Source: Herbidospora galbida (GTDB taxonomy: Bacteria > Actinomycetota > Actinomycetes > Streptosporangiales > Streptosporangiaceae). From it: a DNA stretch of 34,820 nucleotides. The stretch covers positions 1 to 34,820 of the forward strand of contig NZ_SZQA01000058.1 of the NCBI RefSeq assembly GCF_005233835.1, in the 5' to 3' direction. Positions 1-9,092 of the stretch are shown here, one piece after another. Each line of letters begins with the position of its first letter. Positions within the stretch are counted from its first letter, which is position 1. Position numbers and translations under genes: made by a program. The notes beneath the pieces were generated by a model. The model was not told the origin of the DNA. It saw only the letters and a list, made by a program, of their open reading frames with translations, and did no database searches.

Positions 1-978
1 CAGCCGGGCCCGGATCTCGGCGGCCAGCTCGGCGGCGGGCCCGTCGAGGTCGGTCAGGGTCGCGGCCAGGTCGGCGGCGGCGTGGATCTCCCCGGCGTCG
101 GCCAGCTCCCGCAGCCGCGCCTCCGGCCCGCCCGCGACCCCGGTCTCCTGCCGGACCGCGAACACCAGCCGCCGCGCCTCGCCCGATTCGAGCCCCAGGT
201 CGTCGACGGCGTAGCGGAGCAGGGTGTCGTCGTAGGGGTGCTCGCGCACCCGTTCGCGCAGCCGGGTCACCAGGTCGAAGCGGATCAGCGCCGCCGGGTC
301 GGACTTCAGCGCGGTCAGCAGGGTGTCGGCCGCCGTCGTCCACGGGCCGCGGGTCTTGCGCCGCCACTCGGCCTCCACCGCCGCGAGCGGCAGGCTCGAT
401 GGCCGCAGCACCCGATAGGGGCCCGCCTCGCCGAGCACGAAGGCGGCCAGGTGGCGCACCCGCAGCGTGTCGAGCGCCTCGCGGACCCGGTCGTAGGCCG
501 CATAGGGCGAGCCGGGCGGCAGCGCCTCGGGCTCCTGGACGACGACCCCCAGCTCACGCGCGAGTGGCCGCAGGTCGCAGCCGGTCGACCGGGCGATGCC
601 GTCGGCCACCTCCGGGGTGACCATCCGCAGCCGTCCGGCCGCGTCGTCGAGCCGCCGCCGGGCCTCGTCGAGCCGGGCCCGGTCGCGCTCCCCGGCCTCG
701 GCCAGGGCGCCGCGCAGCGGCCCGAGGTCGCCGCCGGCCGCCGCGTCGAAGATGGGGGCCAGCCGGGCGTGGTCGGCTTCGAGCCGGTCGACGAGCCGCC
801 GGAACTTCAGCTGGCCGCGCTGCCGCCGCCAGCACTGCCGCACGGCTTTGACGGTGTCGCCGACGTCGGCCAGGTCGCGGCCCAGGGCGTACCGGACCAA
901 CAGGTCGTCGGGCGGAGCGCCCGCGGCGCGGGCCGGGTCGAGCACCTCCCGCACGTAGCGGGCCTCGTCGAAGGGCAT
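1..978 (-). CDS. Unknown protein of the Hsp70 operon, 3' end beyond window
   Basis: An open frame begins with ATG at 978 (MPFDEARYVREVL) and stays open for 326 codons to the left edge, so the C-terminus is missing. It starts only 8 bases after the hsp70 stop, in the same direction, which places it in the grpE-hsp70 operon. The product is rich in Ala, Arg, Leu, Asp and Glu and looks all-helical, with an amphipathic, probably coiled stretch around residues 95-120. No signal peptide, membrane segment or catalytic motif is visible. I do not recognise the family. A role as a partner or scaffold for the Hsp70 is inferred from position only. The strong GC3 bias supports real coding; large open frames on the opposite strand here are shadows. 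Confidence 0.7.
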   Translation of the reverse strand, partial: MPFDEARYVREVLDPARAAGAPPDDLLVRYALGRDLADVGDTVKAVRQCWRRQRGQLKFRRLVDRLEADHARLAPIFDAAAGGDLGPLRGALAEAGERDRARLDEARRRLDDAAGRLRMVTPEVADGIARSTGCDLRPLARELGVVVQEPEALPPGSPYAAYDRVREALDTLRVRHLAAFVLGEAGPYRVLRPSSLPLAAVEAEWRRKTRGPWTTAADTLLTALKSDPAALIRFDLVTRLRERVREHPYDDTLLRYAVDDLGLESGEARRLVFAVRQETGVAGGPEARLRELADAGEIHAAADLAATLTDLDGPAAELAAEIRARL

Positions 979-985
979 CGCGGGG

Positions 986-2569
986 TCAGCTGACCGTCAG
1001 GTGCGACAGGCTCGCCCGCGACTCGGCGACGTCCTCCTCCGTCATGCCGCCGATCTGCACGTTCAGGTCGAGCTGCTGTCCGGTCTCGTGCTCGCGCGCG
1101 GTCACGTGGAGCAGCCCGGAGGTGTCGAGGGTGAACGTCACCTCGATCGGGAACCCGGCCGGTTTGCCCGGTGGGATGGCCAGGTCGCCCTCGGCGATCC
1201 GGTTGTTGTCCTCGACCGCCTCCGACGCCTCGGCCCCGGCCTGCTCCATCACCTCGATGGCGACCCGGGTCTGGTAGTCGTCGAGGGTCGCGAACCCCTC
1301 GGTCACGTCGGCGGGCAGCGGGTCGTTGGCCTGCACCAGATGGGCGACGTACTCGCGGCGGGTGTTCACCGAGACGGCCTTGATGCCGAAGGCCCGCGAG
1401 GCGACCGTCTTGATCGTCCGCTCGGCGATGCGCTGCTGCTCGCCCGAGCTGAGGCCCGCGCGGGCGGCCATCTCCTCGGCCTGTTCGCGGGCTCCGCCCG
1501 CCAGCAGTCTCCGGTACGTCTCCTCGAAGGCGTAGAGGGCCGCGCCCTTGGCCACCGCGAGGTCGGGGTCCTGCAACCGGGGCTGCACTCCGAGCTCCTT
1601 GGCCAGCGTCTCGGCCACCGACGGCATCTTCGACGATCCGCCCACCAGGACCAGATGGTCGAACGACTCGACCCCCTTCGACCGGGCGGTCGACAGGGTC
1701 CGGCGGGTGATCTCGACCGTGCGGTCGAGCAGGTCGCGGGTGAGCCGCTCGAAGTCCTCGCGCGACACCTCGGCCTTGGCCACCCGGCCGTCGTGCATCA
1801 CCCGGACCGTGTGCTTCGTGCGCGAGGTGAGCGACTTCTTCAGCTCCTCGGCGTCGCGGCGTAACTGCTGCTCGGTCTGCTTGTCGTCGAGCGGGTCGGT
1901 CACGTCGGGGTGCTCCAGCCGGAACCGCTCGGCCAGCAGCTCGACCAGGCGGTCGTCCCAGTCGGCGCCGCCGAGCTCGTGGTCGCCGTCGGTGCAGACG
2001 ACCTCGATGTCGCCGTCGCGCAAGGTGATGACGGTGGTGTCGAAGGTGCCGCCGCCCAGGTCGTACACGAGGATCCGGCAGTCTTCGCCCGGGTTGAGCA
2101 CGCCGTAGGTGATCGCGGCGGCGATCGGCTCGGAGATGATGTCGATCACGTTGAGCCCGGCGATCTGCCCCGCCTTGCGGGTCGCGTCGCGCTCGGCCGC
2201 GCCGAAATAGGCCGGGACGGTGATCACGACGTCCTCGACGCGGGAACCCGTGGCCATCTCGGCGTCGGCGGCCAGCTTCCGCAGCACGAAGGCCGAGATC
2301 TCCTCGGGCGTGTACGGCCGCCCGTGCATGGTCCGGGTGACGTCGAGGCCCATGTCGCGCTTGATCCGGCTGACCACCAGGTCGGGTTCGAGGACCGCGC
2401 TGTCCTTGGCGGTCTGGCCGACCACGACGTTCTCGGGCGTCTCGAAGAAGACCACCGAGGGGGTCGTGTCGGCGTCTTCGGCGTTGCGGTGGACCGTCGG
2501 CCGGCTCACGTCGTCGACGCTCGCGATGCAGGAGTAGGTGGTGCCCAGGTCGATGCCGTGCACGGCCAT
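986..2569 (-). CDS. Hsp70-family chaperone, short form lacking the lid
   Basis: The 527-residue product carries the three Hsp70 signatures: IDLGTTYS at residues 6-13, the phosphate-binding DLGGGTFD near residue 170, and LVLVGGSSKMPSV near residue 305. These build an actin-like ATPase domain. A charged linker-like insertion follows at about 350-395, then a beta-type substrate-binding domain ending near GGMTEEDV. Typical DnaK has 600-640 residues; the helical lid is missing here. This is therefore probably an accessory Hsp70 and not the main DnaK; chaperone action in the cytoplasm is inferred from the family. Its ATG overlaps the grpE stop by one base, implying translational coupling. Codon 236 is TTA (1862-1864), rare in such genomes. 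Confidence 0.93.
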   Translation of the reverse strand: MAVHGIDLGTTYSCIASVDDVSRPTVHRNAEDADTTPSVVFFETPENVVVGQTAKDSAVLEPDLVVSRIKRDMGLDVTRTMHGRPYTPEEISAFVLRKLAADAEMATGSRVEDVVITVPAYFGAAERDATRKAGQIAGLNVIDIISEPIAAAITYGVLNPGEDCRILVYDLGGGTFDTTVITLRDGDIEVVCTDGDHELGGADWDDRLVELLAERFRLEHPDVTDPLDDKQTEQQLRRDAEELKKSLTSRTKHTVRVMHDGRVAKAEVSREDFERLTRDLLDRTVEITRRTLSTARSKGVESFDHLVLVGGSSKMPSVAETLAKELGVQPRLQDPDLAVAKGAALYAFEETYRRLLAGGAREQAEEMAARAGLSSGEQQRIAERTIKTVASRAFGIKAVSVNTRREYVAHLVQANDPLPADVTEGFATLDDYQTRVAIEVMEQAGAEASEAVEDNNRIAEGDLAIPPGKPAGFPIEVTFTLDTSGLLHVTAREHETGQQLDLNVQIGGMTEEDVAESRASLSHLTVS

Positions 2570-3045
2570 CAGTCGATCTCCTCTTTTCCTATGACGACCC
2601 CCGCTTTGCGCAGCACCCGCTCCCCGGAGCGGAACCCCTCGCTGACCACGCCCACCACCGTGTTCGGCGCACCCTCGGCGGTGCCGGCCGGCCGGTGGAT
2701 CGCGGGATCGTAGGCGTCCCCCTCGGCCACCTCGATCCGGTCGGCGCCGGTCCGGGCCAGGACCTCGGCGACCTCCTCGGCGATGGCCTCCAGAAGGGCG
2801 CGCGAATGGCCCGGCTCCAGCCGGGCCGCCTCGCGGGTGACCGTGTCGTGGAGCCGGTAGAGGCCGTTGCGGACCGGGGCGAGCGCCTCCTGGAGCAGGC
2901 CGTGGCGCAGTTCCTGGTTCTCGGCGTGCAGCCGGTCGATGATCTGCTCGCGGTGGGCCGCGCGCTCGTGCTCCCGCCCGACCTCTTCCGTGAGCCGCGC
3001 CAGGGTCGCCGCGAGATCGGAGGTCAGGTCGTGCTCAGGAAGCAT
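2569..3045 (-). CDS. grpE: GrpE-type nucleotide exchange factor
   Basis: This 158-residue protein has the GrpE plan: an acidic N-terminus, a long helix with coiled-coil character at about 15-55, then a compact domain containing the LAPVRNGLYRLHDTV segment and the C-terminal beta part ending in VVGVVSEGFRSGERVLR. GrpE proteins release ADP from Hsp70, and the downstream gene encodes exactly that partner. The stop codon TGA overlaps the ATG of hsp70. It is shorter than housekeeping GrpE (about 190-220 residues), which fits a dedicated partner of the short Hsp70. The start is ATG at 3045; no clear ribosome binding site is seen in front of it. Confidence 0.88.
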   Translation of the reverse strand: MLPEHDLTSDLAATLARLTEEVGREHERAAHREQIIDRLHAENQELRHGLLQEALAPVRNGLYRLHDTVTREAARLEPGHSRALLEAIAEEVAEVLARTGADRIEVAEGDAYDPAIHRPAGTAEGAPNTVVGVVSEGFRSGERVLRKAGVVIGKEEID

Positions 3046-3103
3046 GCGAATCCCGTTCGCGTTGTGAATCTGCCTGGAAGAAGCCTGGCGCCAGCCACAG
3101 TTT

Positions 3104-3117
3104 CAGGAAATTTCCTG
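3104..3117. promoter_or_regulatory. Perfect 14-bp palindrome upstream of grpE
   Basis: CAGGAAATTTCCTG is identical on both strands. It lies 59 bases upstream of the grpE ATG, in the short gap between grpE and the 3' end of the hydrolase gene. It does not match CIRCE or the HspR site HAIR. Its position suits an operator for the grpE-hsp70 operon, but this is inference. Confidence 0.4.
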
Positions 3118-3136
3118 CGGCGCGCAACAGAAATGG

Positions 3137-4000
3137 CTATTGCCGTATATCTGTGAGGCGCTCGACCAGAACCCGCACACACCGCGGATCGAACGCGATC
3201 GTGTAGTGGTTGCAGTCGGGCACCACCTCGTCGCGCAGGTCCGGAAGCTCCGCGCGCCAGGCCTCCGCCAGGGGGTCGGGGAGCAGGCCCACCTCCTGGT
3301 TCAGCAGCCCGCGAGGCGCTCTGATCAGCGACAACGGGTGACCGATGGCGTGCAGGGCCGCGCCGATCTCGGCCGTCTCCGACAGCAGCCAGCGGCCGTC
3401 GGTCCGCACCGCCTCCTCGACCGCGCGCGACCTGACCCCGCCCTCGACGGGCAGGACGTCGTAGCGGACGTAGCGGTCGACGGCAGGGGACCAGTCCTGC
3501 AAGGCAGGGTGTTGTTGAAAAAAGGCGACATAAGAATCTTCATCGGGAAATATCTGGCTAAGTCGGGTGAGGGCCGGACCGAGCGTCGCCTCCAGCGTCT
3601 GGTCCACGTTCCGGCCGGGCGGCAGGGGGAGCGGCAGCCCGCCGTCGACCAGCACCGTCTTCGCGTAGGTCCGCTGGACGGAGTGCAGCACGGCCACATA
3701 GGCGCCCATCGAGTGGCCGGTCAGCACCGTCGTCTCGTCGGCGCCCAGGTGCTCGGCGACGCGTTCGACGTCGTCGGCGTGCGCCCGCAGCCCGAACGGG
3801 CCCGGCACGTCGCGGCTGTGGCCCCGGCCGCGCAGGTCCATCGCGGCCAGCGTCCAGCCGTCGGGGAGGGCCTCGCCGACGGCCGCCCAGGCCATCAGCG
3901 ACGCGGTGATGCCGTGCACGGCGATGATCAGGTTGGGGCCGTCGCCGAACCGGGCCAGGCGCAGTTCGCCGCCGGGCACGGGGACGTTCTCTACGTACAT
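3137..4000 (-). CDS. Alpha/beta hydrolase
   Basis: A 287-residue alpha/beta-hydrolase fold protein. The oxyanion-side motif HGITAS is near residue 30, the nucleophile elbow GHSMGA (Ser) near residue 95, and the likely catalytic His is in DCNHYTIAF close to the C-terminus. The substrate cannot be told; such proteins include esterases and lactonases. The ATG at 4000 is preferred because AGGA lies 7 bases upstream; an in-frame GTG at 4018 would add six residues. The gene is divergent from the glutamine amidotransferase. About residues 147-165 (3509-3562) use A/T-ending, rare codons such as ATA, TTT, TCT and CAA, unlike the rest. Confidence 0.85.
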   Translation of the reverse strand: MYVENVPVPGGELRLARFGDGPNLIIAVHGITASLMAWAAVGEALPDGWTLAAMDLRGRGHSRDVPGPFGLRAHADDVERVAEHLGADETTVLTGHSMGAYVAVLHSVQRTYAKTVLVDGGLPLPLPPGRNVDQTLEATLGPALTRLSQIFPDEDSYVAFFQQHPALQDWSPAVDRYVRYDVLPVEGGVRSRAVEEAVRTDGRWLLSETAEIGAALHAIGHPLSLIRAPRGLLNQEVGLLPDPLAEAWRAELPDLRDEVVPDCNHYTIAFDPRCVRVLVERLTDIRQ

Positions 4001-4031
4001 CCCGCCATCCTGTCCCACGAACGCGCCTGTT

Positions 4032-4037
4032 TATGCT
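4032..4037 (+). promoter_or_regulatory. Leaderless-type -10 box for the amidotransferase
   Basis: TATGCT fits TANNNT and ends 6 bases before the GTG at 4044, the spacing expected when transcription begins at the start codon. It supports 4044 as the start. No -35 was assigned. Confidence 0.45.
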
Positions 4038-4043
4038 CGGGGG

Positions 4044-4748
4044 GTGAGTGCGCGCGTGACCGTGATCGAGCACGAGGCCGAAGCCGGTTTGGGCTATTTC
4101 GCCGGGTGGCTCGGTGACGTGGTGGTCTACCGGCCCTACCTGGGCGAAGCCGTACCGGAAGAGCCCGGAGACGGCCTGCTGGTCCTCGGTGGCGCGGCGT
4201 CGGCCTGGGACGACGAGAACCACCCGTGGCTGCCCGCCACGCGGGCGCTGCTGCGCACCGCGGTCGAGCGTGAGGTGCCGACGCTGGGCATCTGCCTGGG
4301 GGCCCAGCTCATGACGCTCGCATGTGGCGGCCAGGTCACGCGCGGCGGAAACGGGCTCGAAGTCGGGCTGGGCCAGATCGTGCCGGTGGCCGACGATCCG
4401 CTCTTCGCGCATCTGACCGGCCCGGTCCCGGCGATCCAGTACCACCAGGACGCGATGACGGTCCTTCCCGACGACGCCGTCCTGATCGCCACGGGCTCCC
4501 AGTATCCCCACCAGGCGTTTCGCATAGGGGCTGGTGCGTGGGGGGTGCAATTTCATCCGGAGGCCACTCCGGCCATTTTCGAGCAATGGACGACCGAATT
4601 GACAACACACCCCGCCGAAGAGTTGAACGAGCAGGTCAGCGCGGCGGAAGCTGGTCTGGTGGCCTCGTGGAGGCCGCTGGCCGAGGCGTTCGCGGCGGTC
4701 GTCGCGGAAAACGCGCGTAGTGGCTCGATTACGGTCCGAAACCACTAA
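4044..4748 (+). CDS. Class I glutamine amidotransferase
   Basis: A 234-residue GATase1 domain protein. The nucleophile Cys is in GICLGAQ (about residue 84) and the His-Glu pair in QFHPEA (about residue 173). These residues hydrolyse glutamine and pass ammonia on. No synthase domain is fused, so the acceptor is unknown; stand-alone members of this fold include GMP-synthase-like and gamma-glutamyl hydrolase-like proteins. The GTG start at 4044 follows a -10-like TATGCT at leaderless spacing. glnE follows 125 bases downstream on the same strand, a glutamine-related context. Confidence 0.86.
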   Translation: MSARVTVIEHEAEAGLGYFAGWLGDVVVYRPYLGEAVPEEPGDGLLVLGGAASAWDDENHPWLPATRALLRTAVEREVPTLGICLGAQLMTLACGGQVTRGGNGLEVGLGQIVPVADDPLFAHLTGPVPAIQYHQDAMTVLPDDAVLIATGSQYPHQAFRIGAGAWGVQFHPEATPAIFEQWTTELTTHPAEELNEQVSAAEAGLVASWRPLAEAFAAVVAENARSGSITVRNH

Positions 4749-4873
4749 CGACGTCGCACAAGCCGTGGGGTTACCGTGTGCGAAAGTTTGCGACACGGCC
4801 ATGAAACTGAGAAACGCGGGGTAACAGGTCAAGTGGTCGTGTCGCGAGGATTCCTCCTGGAAAAGGAAGACCA

Positions 4874-7800
4874 TTGCGCATTGACGTCGCGGACATCGAG
4901 GCGGAGGAAGGACCGGTGAACGCCGCGTTCCGGATGCAGACCACCGCCGGGCGCCTGGCCCGTCTCGGATTCGCCGATGGCGCCAGGGCCGAACGGCTGC
5001 TGGACGCGCTCGGGCCCGAGGCCGTCGCCGACTTCGACCTCCTCGACGATCTGGTCTCCGCCGCCGACCCCGACCTGGCCCTGACCTCGCTGAGCCGGCT
5101 GGTCGAGCGCGACCCGAGCGTGCTGGGCGCGCTCCGCGCCGACCCCGGCCTGCGCCGCCGCCTGCTGCGGGTGCTCGGCCTGAGCGCCGCCCTCGGCGAC
5201 CACGTGGTCCGCCACCCCGAACACGTCACCGGCCCCGACCCCGAAGAGCCGCTCAGCCACCGCGAGGAGCTGCTGTTCGCCGTCGGAGCCGATCCGTCGC
5301 TGCCCGAGCCGGTCGCGTCGGGCGAGAACGCCCTCGACGCCCTGCGCGCCTCCTACCGGGGCCGCCTGCTCCACCTGGCCGGGCTCGACGTCACCGGCGT
5401 GCTGACCCTGGCCGAGATCGCCGCCGAGCTGTCCGACCTGGCCGCCGCCGCCCTCGACGCCGCCCTCGCGATCGCCCGCGCCGAGACCCCCGGCTGGGAG
5501 CAGGCCCGCCTGGCCGTCATCGGCATGGGCAAGTGCGGCGCCCGCGAGCTCAACTACATCTCCGACGTCGACGTCGTCTTCGTGGCCGAGCCGAAGGAGG
5601 GCGTCGACGAGGCGCTCGCCCTGAAGTCGGCGACCAAGCTGGCCCAGGCCATGATGCGGGCCTGCTCGACCAGCACCCCCGAGGGCTCGCTGTGGGAGGT
5701 CGACGCCGGGCTGCGCCCCGAGGGCAAGATGGGCCCGCTGGTCCGCACCCTCGACAGCCACCTGACCTACTACCGCCGCTGGGCCAAGACCTGGGAGTTC
5801 CAGGCCCTGCTGAAGGCGCGGCCGGTCGCCGGCGACATGGAACTCGGCGAAGAGTACGTCGAGCTCGTCAACGACATGGTGTGGGAGGCCGCGGCCCGCG
5901 AGAACTTCGTCGAGGACGTGCAGGCCATGCGGCGCCGGGTCGAGGCGCACGTACGGGTCTCGGAGGCCGAGCGGCAGATCAAGCTCGGGCCGGGCGGGCT
6001 GCGCGACATCGAGTTCGCGGTGCAGCTCCTCCAGCTCGTGCACGGCCGGACCGACCCGCTGCTGCGCCGCAAGGCCACGCTGCCCGCGCTGGCCGCCCTG
6101 TCGCGCGGCGGCTACGTCGGGCGCGACGACGCCAAGGCGCTGGCCGAGGCCTACTCGTTCCTGCGCCACGTCGAGCACCTGCTCCAGCTCCACCGGCTGC
6201 GCCGCACCCACGTCGTGCCGTCCGACAGCGCCGACCTGCGGCGGATCGGCCGGGGCCTGGGCATGCTGACCGACCCGGTCGGCGAGTTCACCACGACCTG
6301 GAAGCGCCACGCGCTCGAAGTGCGGCGGCTGCACGAGAAGCTCTTCTACCGCCCGCTGCTCCAGGCCGCCGCGCGGCTGCCCTCCGAGGAGGCCCGCCTG
6401 TCGACCTCGGCCGCCCACGTACGGCTGGAGGCGCTCGGCTACGCCGACCCGTCCGGGGCCCTGCGCCACATCAGCGCGCTGACCAGCGGCGTCTCCCGGC
6501 GCGCGGCCATCCAGCGGACGCTGCTGCCGGTCATGCTCGGCTGGTTCGCCGACGCCCCCGACCCCGACGCCGGCCTGCTCGGCTTCCGCCAGATCAGCGA
6601 CAAGCTCGGCTCGACCCCCTGGTACCTGCGGATGCTCCGCGACGAGACGGCCGTGGCCGAACGCCTGGCCCGCCTGCTCGGGACCTCGCGCTACGTCACG
6701 ACCCTGTTGCTGCACTCACCCGACGCGGTGGCCATGCTCGGCTCGGCCTCCGACCTGGCCGTACGCCCGGTCGAGGCCCTGCACGCCGAGGCCAACGCGG
6801 CCGTCGCCCGCTACGGGCAGGACGCCGAGTCGTCGGTCGCGGCGGTCCGCGCTCTGCGTCGGCGCGAGCTGTTCCGGGTGGCCTGCGCCGACCTCGGCGG
6901 CCATCTCGACATCGAGGGCGTCGGGCAGGCGCTGTCGGAGCTCAACGACGCGACCGTCGAGGGCGCGCTCAACGCGGCCGTCCGGAAGGTGACCGAGGAA
7001 CGGCGGGGCGAGTTCCCGACCCGGATCGCGGTCATCGCGATGGGGCGGCTGGGGGGCTTCGAGTGCTCGTACAGCAGCGACGCCGACGTCATGTTCGTGC
7101 ACGCCCCCAATCCGGGGGCGGAGGAGAAGGACGCCACCGACGCGGCCCACGCGGTCGCCGAGGAACTGCGCCGCCTGCTGATCCTCCCGACGCCGGAGCC
7201 GCCGCTGGCCGTCGACGCGGGCCTGCGCCCCGAAGGCCGCCAGGGCCCGCTGGTCCGCACGATCTCCTCCTACCGCGCCTACTACGAGCGCTGGTCGTCG
7301 CCGTGGGAGGCCCAGGCGCTCCTGCGGGCCCGCTTCTGCGCCGGCGACTTCGACCTCGGCACCGAGTTCATGGCGCTGATCGACCCGCTGCGCTACCGCG
7401 AAGAGGGCCTGGCCCCCGACGCCCTGCTGCAGATCCGCAAGCTCAAGGCCCGGATGGAGGCCGAACGCCTCCCGCGCGGCGCCGACCCGACCCTCCACAC
7501 GAAGCTGGGCCGGGGCGGCCTGTCCGACGTGGAGTGGGTGGCCCAGCTCCTGCAGCTGCGCCACGCCGGGATGGTCCCGGCCCTGCGCACCACCCGCACC
7601 CTCGACACGTTGCGCTCGGCGGTCGGCGAGGGACTGCTGGACGCGACGGACGAGCAGACCCTGGCCGACGCGTGGCGCTTCGCCTCCCGCGTCCGCGACG
7701 CGATCATGCTGGTCAAGGGCCGCTCGGCCGACTCGATCCCCGGCCTGGTGCGGGAACGGGCGCTCGTCTCCCGGGCCCTGGGCTACCCGCCGGACGGGTC

Positions 7801-7879
7801 GGAGGACTTCATCGACGACTACCGGCGCACCACGCGGCGGGCGAGGGCCGTGGTCGAACGCGTCTTCTACGAAGGGTGA
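4874..7879 (+). CDS. glnE: Glutamine synthetase adenylyltransferase / deadenylase
   Basis: At 1001 residues this matches full-length GlnE. There are two nucleotidyltransferase halves: the first contains GMGKCGARELNYISDVDVVF and the second AMGRLGGFECSYSSDADVMF, each with the paired Asp residues that bind metal. Each half is followed by a GlnD/PII-type helical domain (LGPGGLRDIEF and LGRGGLSDVEW). GlnE adds and removes AMP on a tyrosine of GlnA, turning it down when nitrogen is plentiful; the target tyrosine is present in the glnA of this window. The start is TTG at 4874, supported by AAGGAAG a few bases upstream; a GTG lies in frame at 4916. Confidence 0.96.
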   Translation: MRIDVADIEAEEGPVNAAFRMQTTAGRLARLGFADGARAERLLDALGPEAVADFDLLDDLVSAADPDLALTSLSRLVERDPSVLGALRADPGLRRRLLRVLGLSAALGDHVVRHPEHVTGPDPEEPLSHREELLFAVGADPSLPEPVASGENALDALRASYRGRLLHLAGLDVTGVLTLAEIAAELSDLAAAALDAALAIARAETPGWEQARLAVIGMGKCGARELNYISDVDVVFVAEPKEGVDEALALKSATKLAQAMMRACSTSTPEGSLWEVDAGLRPEGKMGPLVRTLDSHLTYYRRWAKTWEFQALLKARPVAGDMELGEEYVELVNDMVWEAAARENFVEDVQAMRRRVEAHVRVSEAERQIKLGPGGLRDIEFAVQLLQLVHGRTDPLLRRKATLPALAALSRGGYVGRDDAKALAEAYSFLRHVEHLLQLHRLRRTHVVPSDSADLRRIGRGLGMLTDPVGEFTTTWKRHALEVRRLHEKLFYRPLLQAAARLPSEEARLSTSAAHVRLEALGYADPSGALRHISALTSGVSRRAAIQRTLLPVMLGWFADAPDPDAGLLGFRQISDKLGSTPWYLRMLRDETAVAERLARLLGTSRYVTTLLLHSPDAVAMLGSASDLAVRPVEALHAEANAAVARYGQDAESSVAAVRALRRRELFRVACADLGGHLDIEGVGQALSELNDATVEGALNAAVRKVTEERRGEFPTRIAVIAMGRLGGFECSYSSDADVMFVHAPNPGAEEKDATDAAHAVAEELRRLLILPTPEPPLAVDAGLRPEGRQGPLVRTISSYRAYYERWSSPWEAQALLRARFCAGDFDLGTEFMALIDPLRYREEGLAPDALLQIRKLKARMEAERLPRGADPTLHTKLGRGGLSDVEWVAQLLQLRHAGMVPALRTTRTLDTLRSAVGEGLLDATDEQTLADAWRFASRVRDAIMLVKGRSADSIPGLVRERALVSRALGYPPDGSEDFIDDYRRTTRRARAVVERVFYEG

Positions 7880-7907
7880 TCAACCGGTTGCGGTGGTGCC
7901 TTGAGGG

Positions 7908-9092
7908 GTGTATCACGGTCCAGTGGTGTCGTACTACGTAGATCTGGCCATCGGGCTGGTGCTGGCGTTCCTGCTCTTGTCCCTGCTGGTCAGCGGGCTG
8001 AACGAGGGCGTCGTCCGATTATTGGGCATCCGGAGCAAGTTCCTGTGGGCCTACCTGCGCGACACCCTCGACGGCGGCGAGCAGATCCAGCGGGTGAACG
8101 GGTTCGTCCGCTGGCTCGACCGCCGCGCGCGCGGGGTCACCGCGCTGGGCCGCCGCTTCCGCAGCACCCTCGCCGACCTCCTCCCGCCACTCCGCAACTC
8201 CACCAGGTCACGCCTGCCGGCGACCGTCCTGGGCGTCTTCATCAAGCTCCCCTTCGGCAAAGACCCCCGCCCGAAGTTCAGCCCCAGCCCCGCACCCGTC
8301 GACATCGCCCCCGCCACCGCCGAGCAGGCCCCCGCCCACCAGGGCGAACCCTTCACCGACCTGCTCCACGAGCGGCTGCAGGAGATCGACGAGGCCCGCC
8401 AGGGCAAGACCTCGATCGCCGAGATCCCCCCGTCCCGCTTCAGCGTCGCCCTGCTGGAGATCGCCAGCGAACGCGGCGGCGTCGACGGCCTGCTGGCCGA
8501 ACTGAAGCGCCTCGACTCCCCGCTCTACCGCCCGCTGGCCGGCCTGTGGAAGACCGGGGTCGACCTGGAGACCTTCCGCAAGGGCGTCGAAGAGTGGTTC
8601 GACGGCGAGATGGAACGGCTGACGGTCCTCTACCGCCGTTATGTGCGCGTGGCGGTCGGCATGCTGTCGCTGCTGGTGACGCTGCTGTTCAGCATGGACA
8701 GCCTGGAATACGGCAAGACCCTGCTCAACGACGGCGCCTACCGCTCGGCCATCGCCGCCTTCGCCGAACAGGGCGAAGAGGCCCTGGCCCCGATCAAAGA
8801 CCAGTGCGCCCCGGGCGCCGACACCTACGAGTGCGTGACCGAGGTGCTGAGCACCCCGGCCTTCGTCAAGATCTTCACCCACGCTCCGGTCAGCGTCGAG
8901 ATCCCGGGCACGGGCACCCCGGTGTGGAAGTGGGGCGGCGGCGACTGGTGGGACCGTCTCAGGAGCCCGAGCCACTGGCCGGGCTTCCTGCTGACGCTGG
9001 TGGCCCTGCTGTTCGGCTCGTCGTTCTGGTGGGACATGCTCCGCCGCATCACGGGCCTGAAGTCGAAGGCCACGAACACCTCCCAGGGCTAG
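7908..9092 (+). CDS. Putative membrane protein, three-segment type
   Basis: 394 residues. A membrane segment lies at about 11-30, a cytoplasmic Arg/Pro-rich region follows to about 240, then membrane segments at about 246-264 and 357-376. The loop between the last two contains two Cys (300 and 309), possibly a disulfide outside the cell. The family is one of unknown function often found in actinomycetes. Start choice is uncertain: GTG at 7908, 7923 or 7926. Codon 38 is TTA (8019-8021). The gene is convergent with the TetR gene and the two share CTAG, each using it for its TAG stop. Confidence 0.75.
   Translation: MYHGPVVSYYVDLAIGLVLAFLLLSLLVSGLNEGVVRLLGIRSKFLWAYLRDTLDGGEQIQRVNGFVRWLDRRARGVTALGRRFRSTLADLLPPLRNSTRSRLPATVLGVFIKLPFGKDPRPKFSPSPAPVDIAPATAEQAPAHQGEPFTDLLHERLQEIDEARQGKTSIAEIPPSRFSVALLEIASERGGVDGLLAELKRLDSPLYRPLAGLWKTGVDLETFRKGVEEWFDGEMERLTVLYRRYVRVAVGMLSLLVTLLFSMDSLEYGKTLLNDGAYRSAIAAFAEQGEEALAPIKDQCAPGADTYECVTEVLSTPAFVKIFTHAPVSVEIPGTGTPVWKWGGGDWWDRLRSPSHWPGFLLTLVALLFGSSFWWDMLRRITGLKSKATNTSQG

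Noticed and set aside
82-993. 303-codon plus-strand frame opposite the unknown Hsp70-operon gene
   Set aside because: Composition is Pro/Arg/Gly/Gln-rich without motifs; the minus-strand frame has the codon bias and operon context. Similar long shadow frames at 1001-1864, 4829-6715 and 24686-27892 were rejected for the same reason.
4770-4873. GlnR-like boxes upstream of glnE
   Set aside because: GTTAC and GTAAC-like words occur, but not at 11-base spacing with partners.
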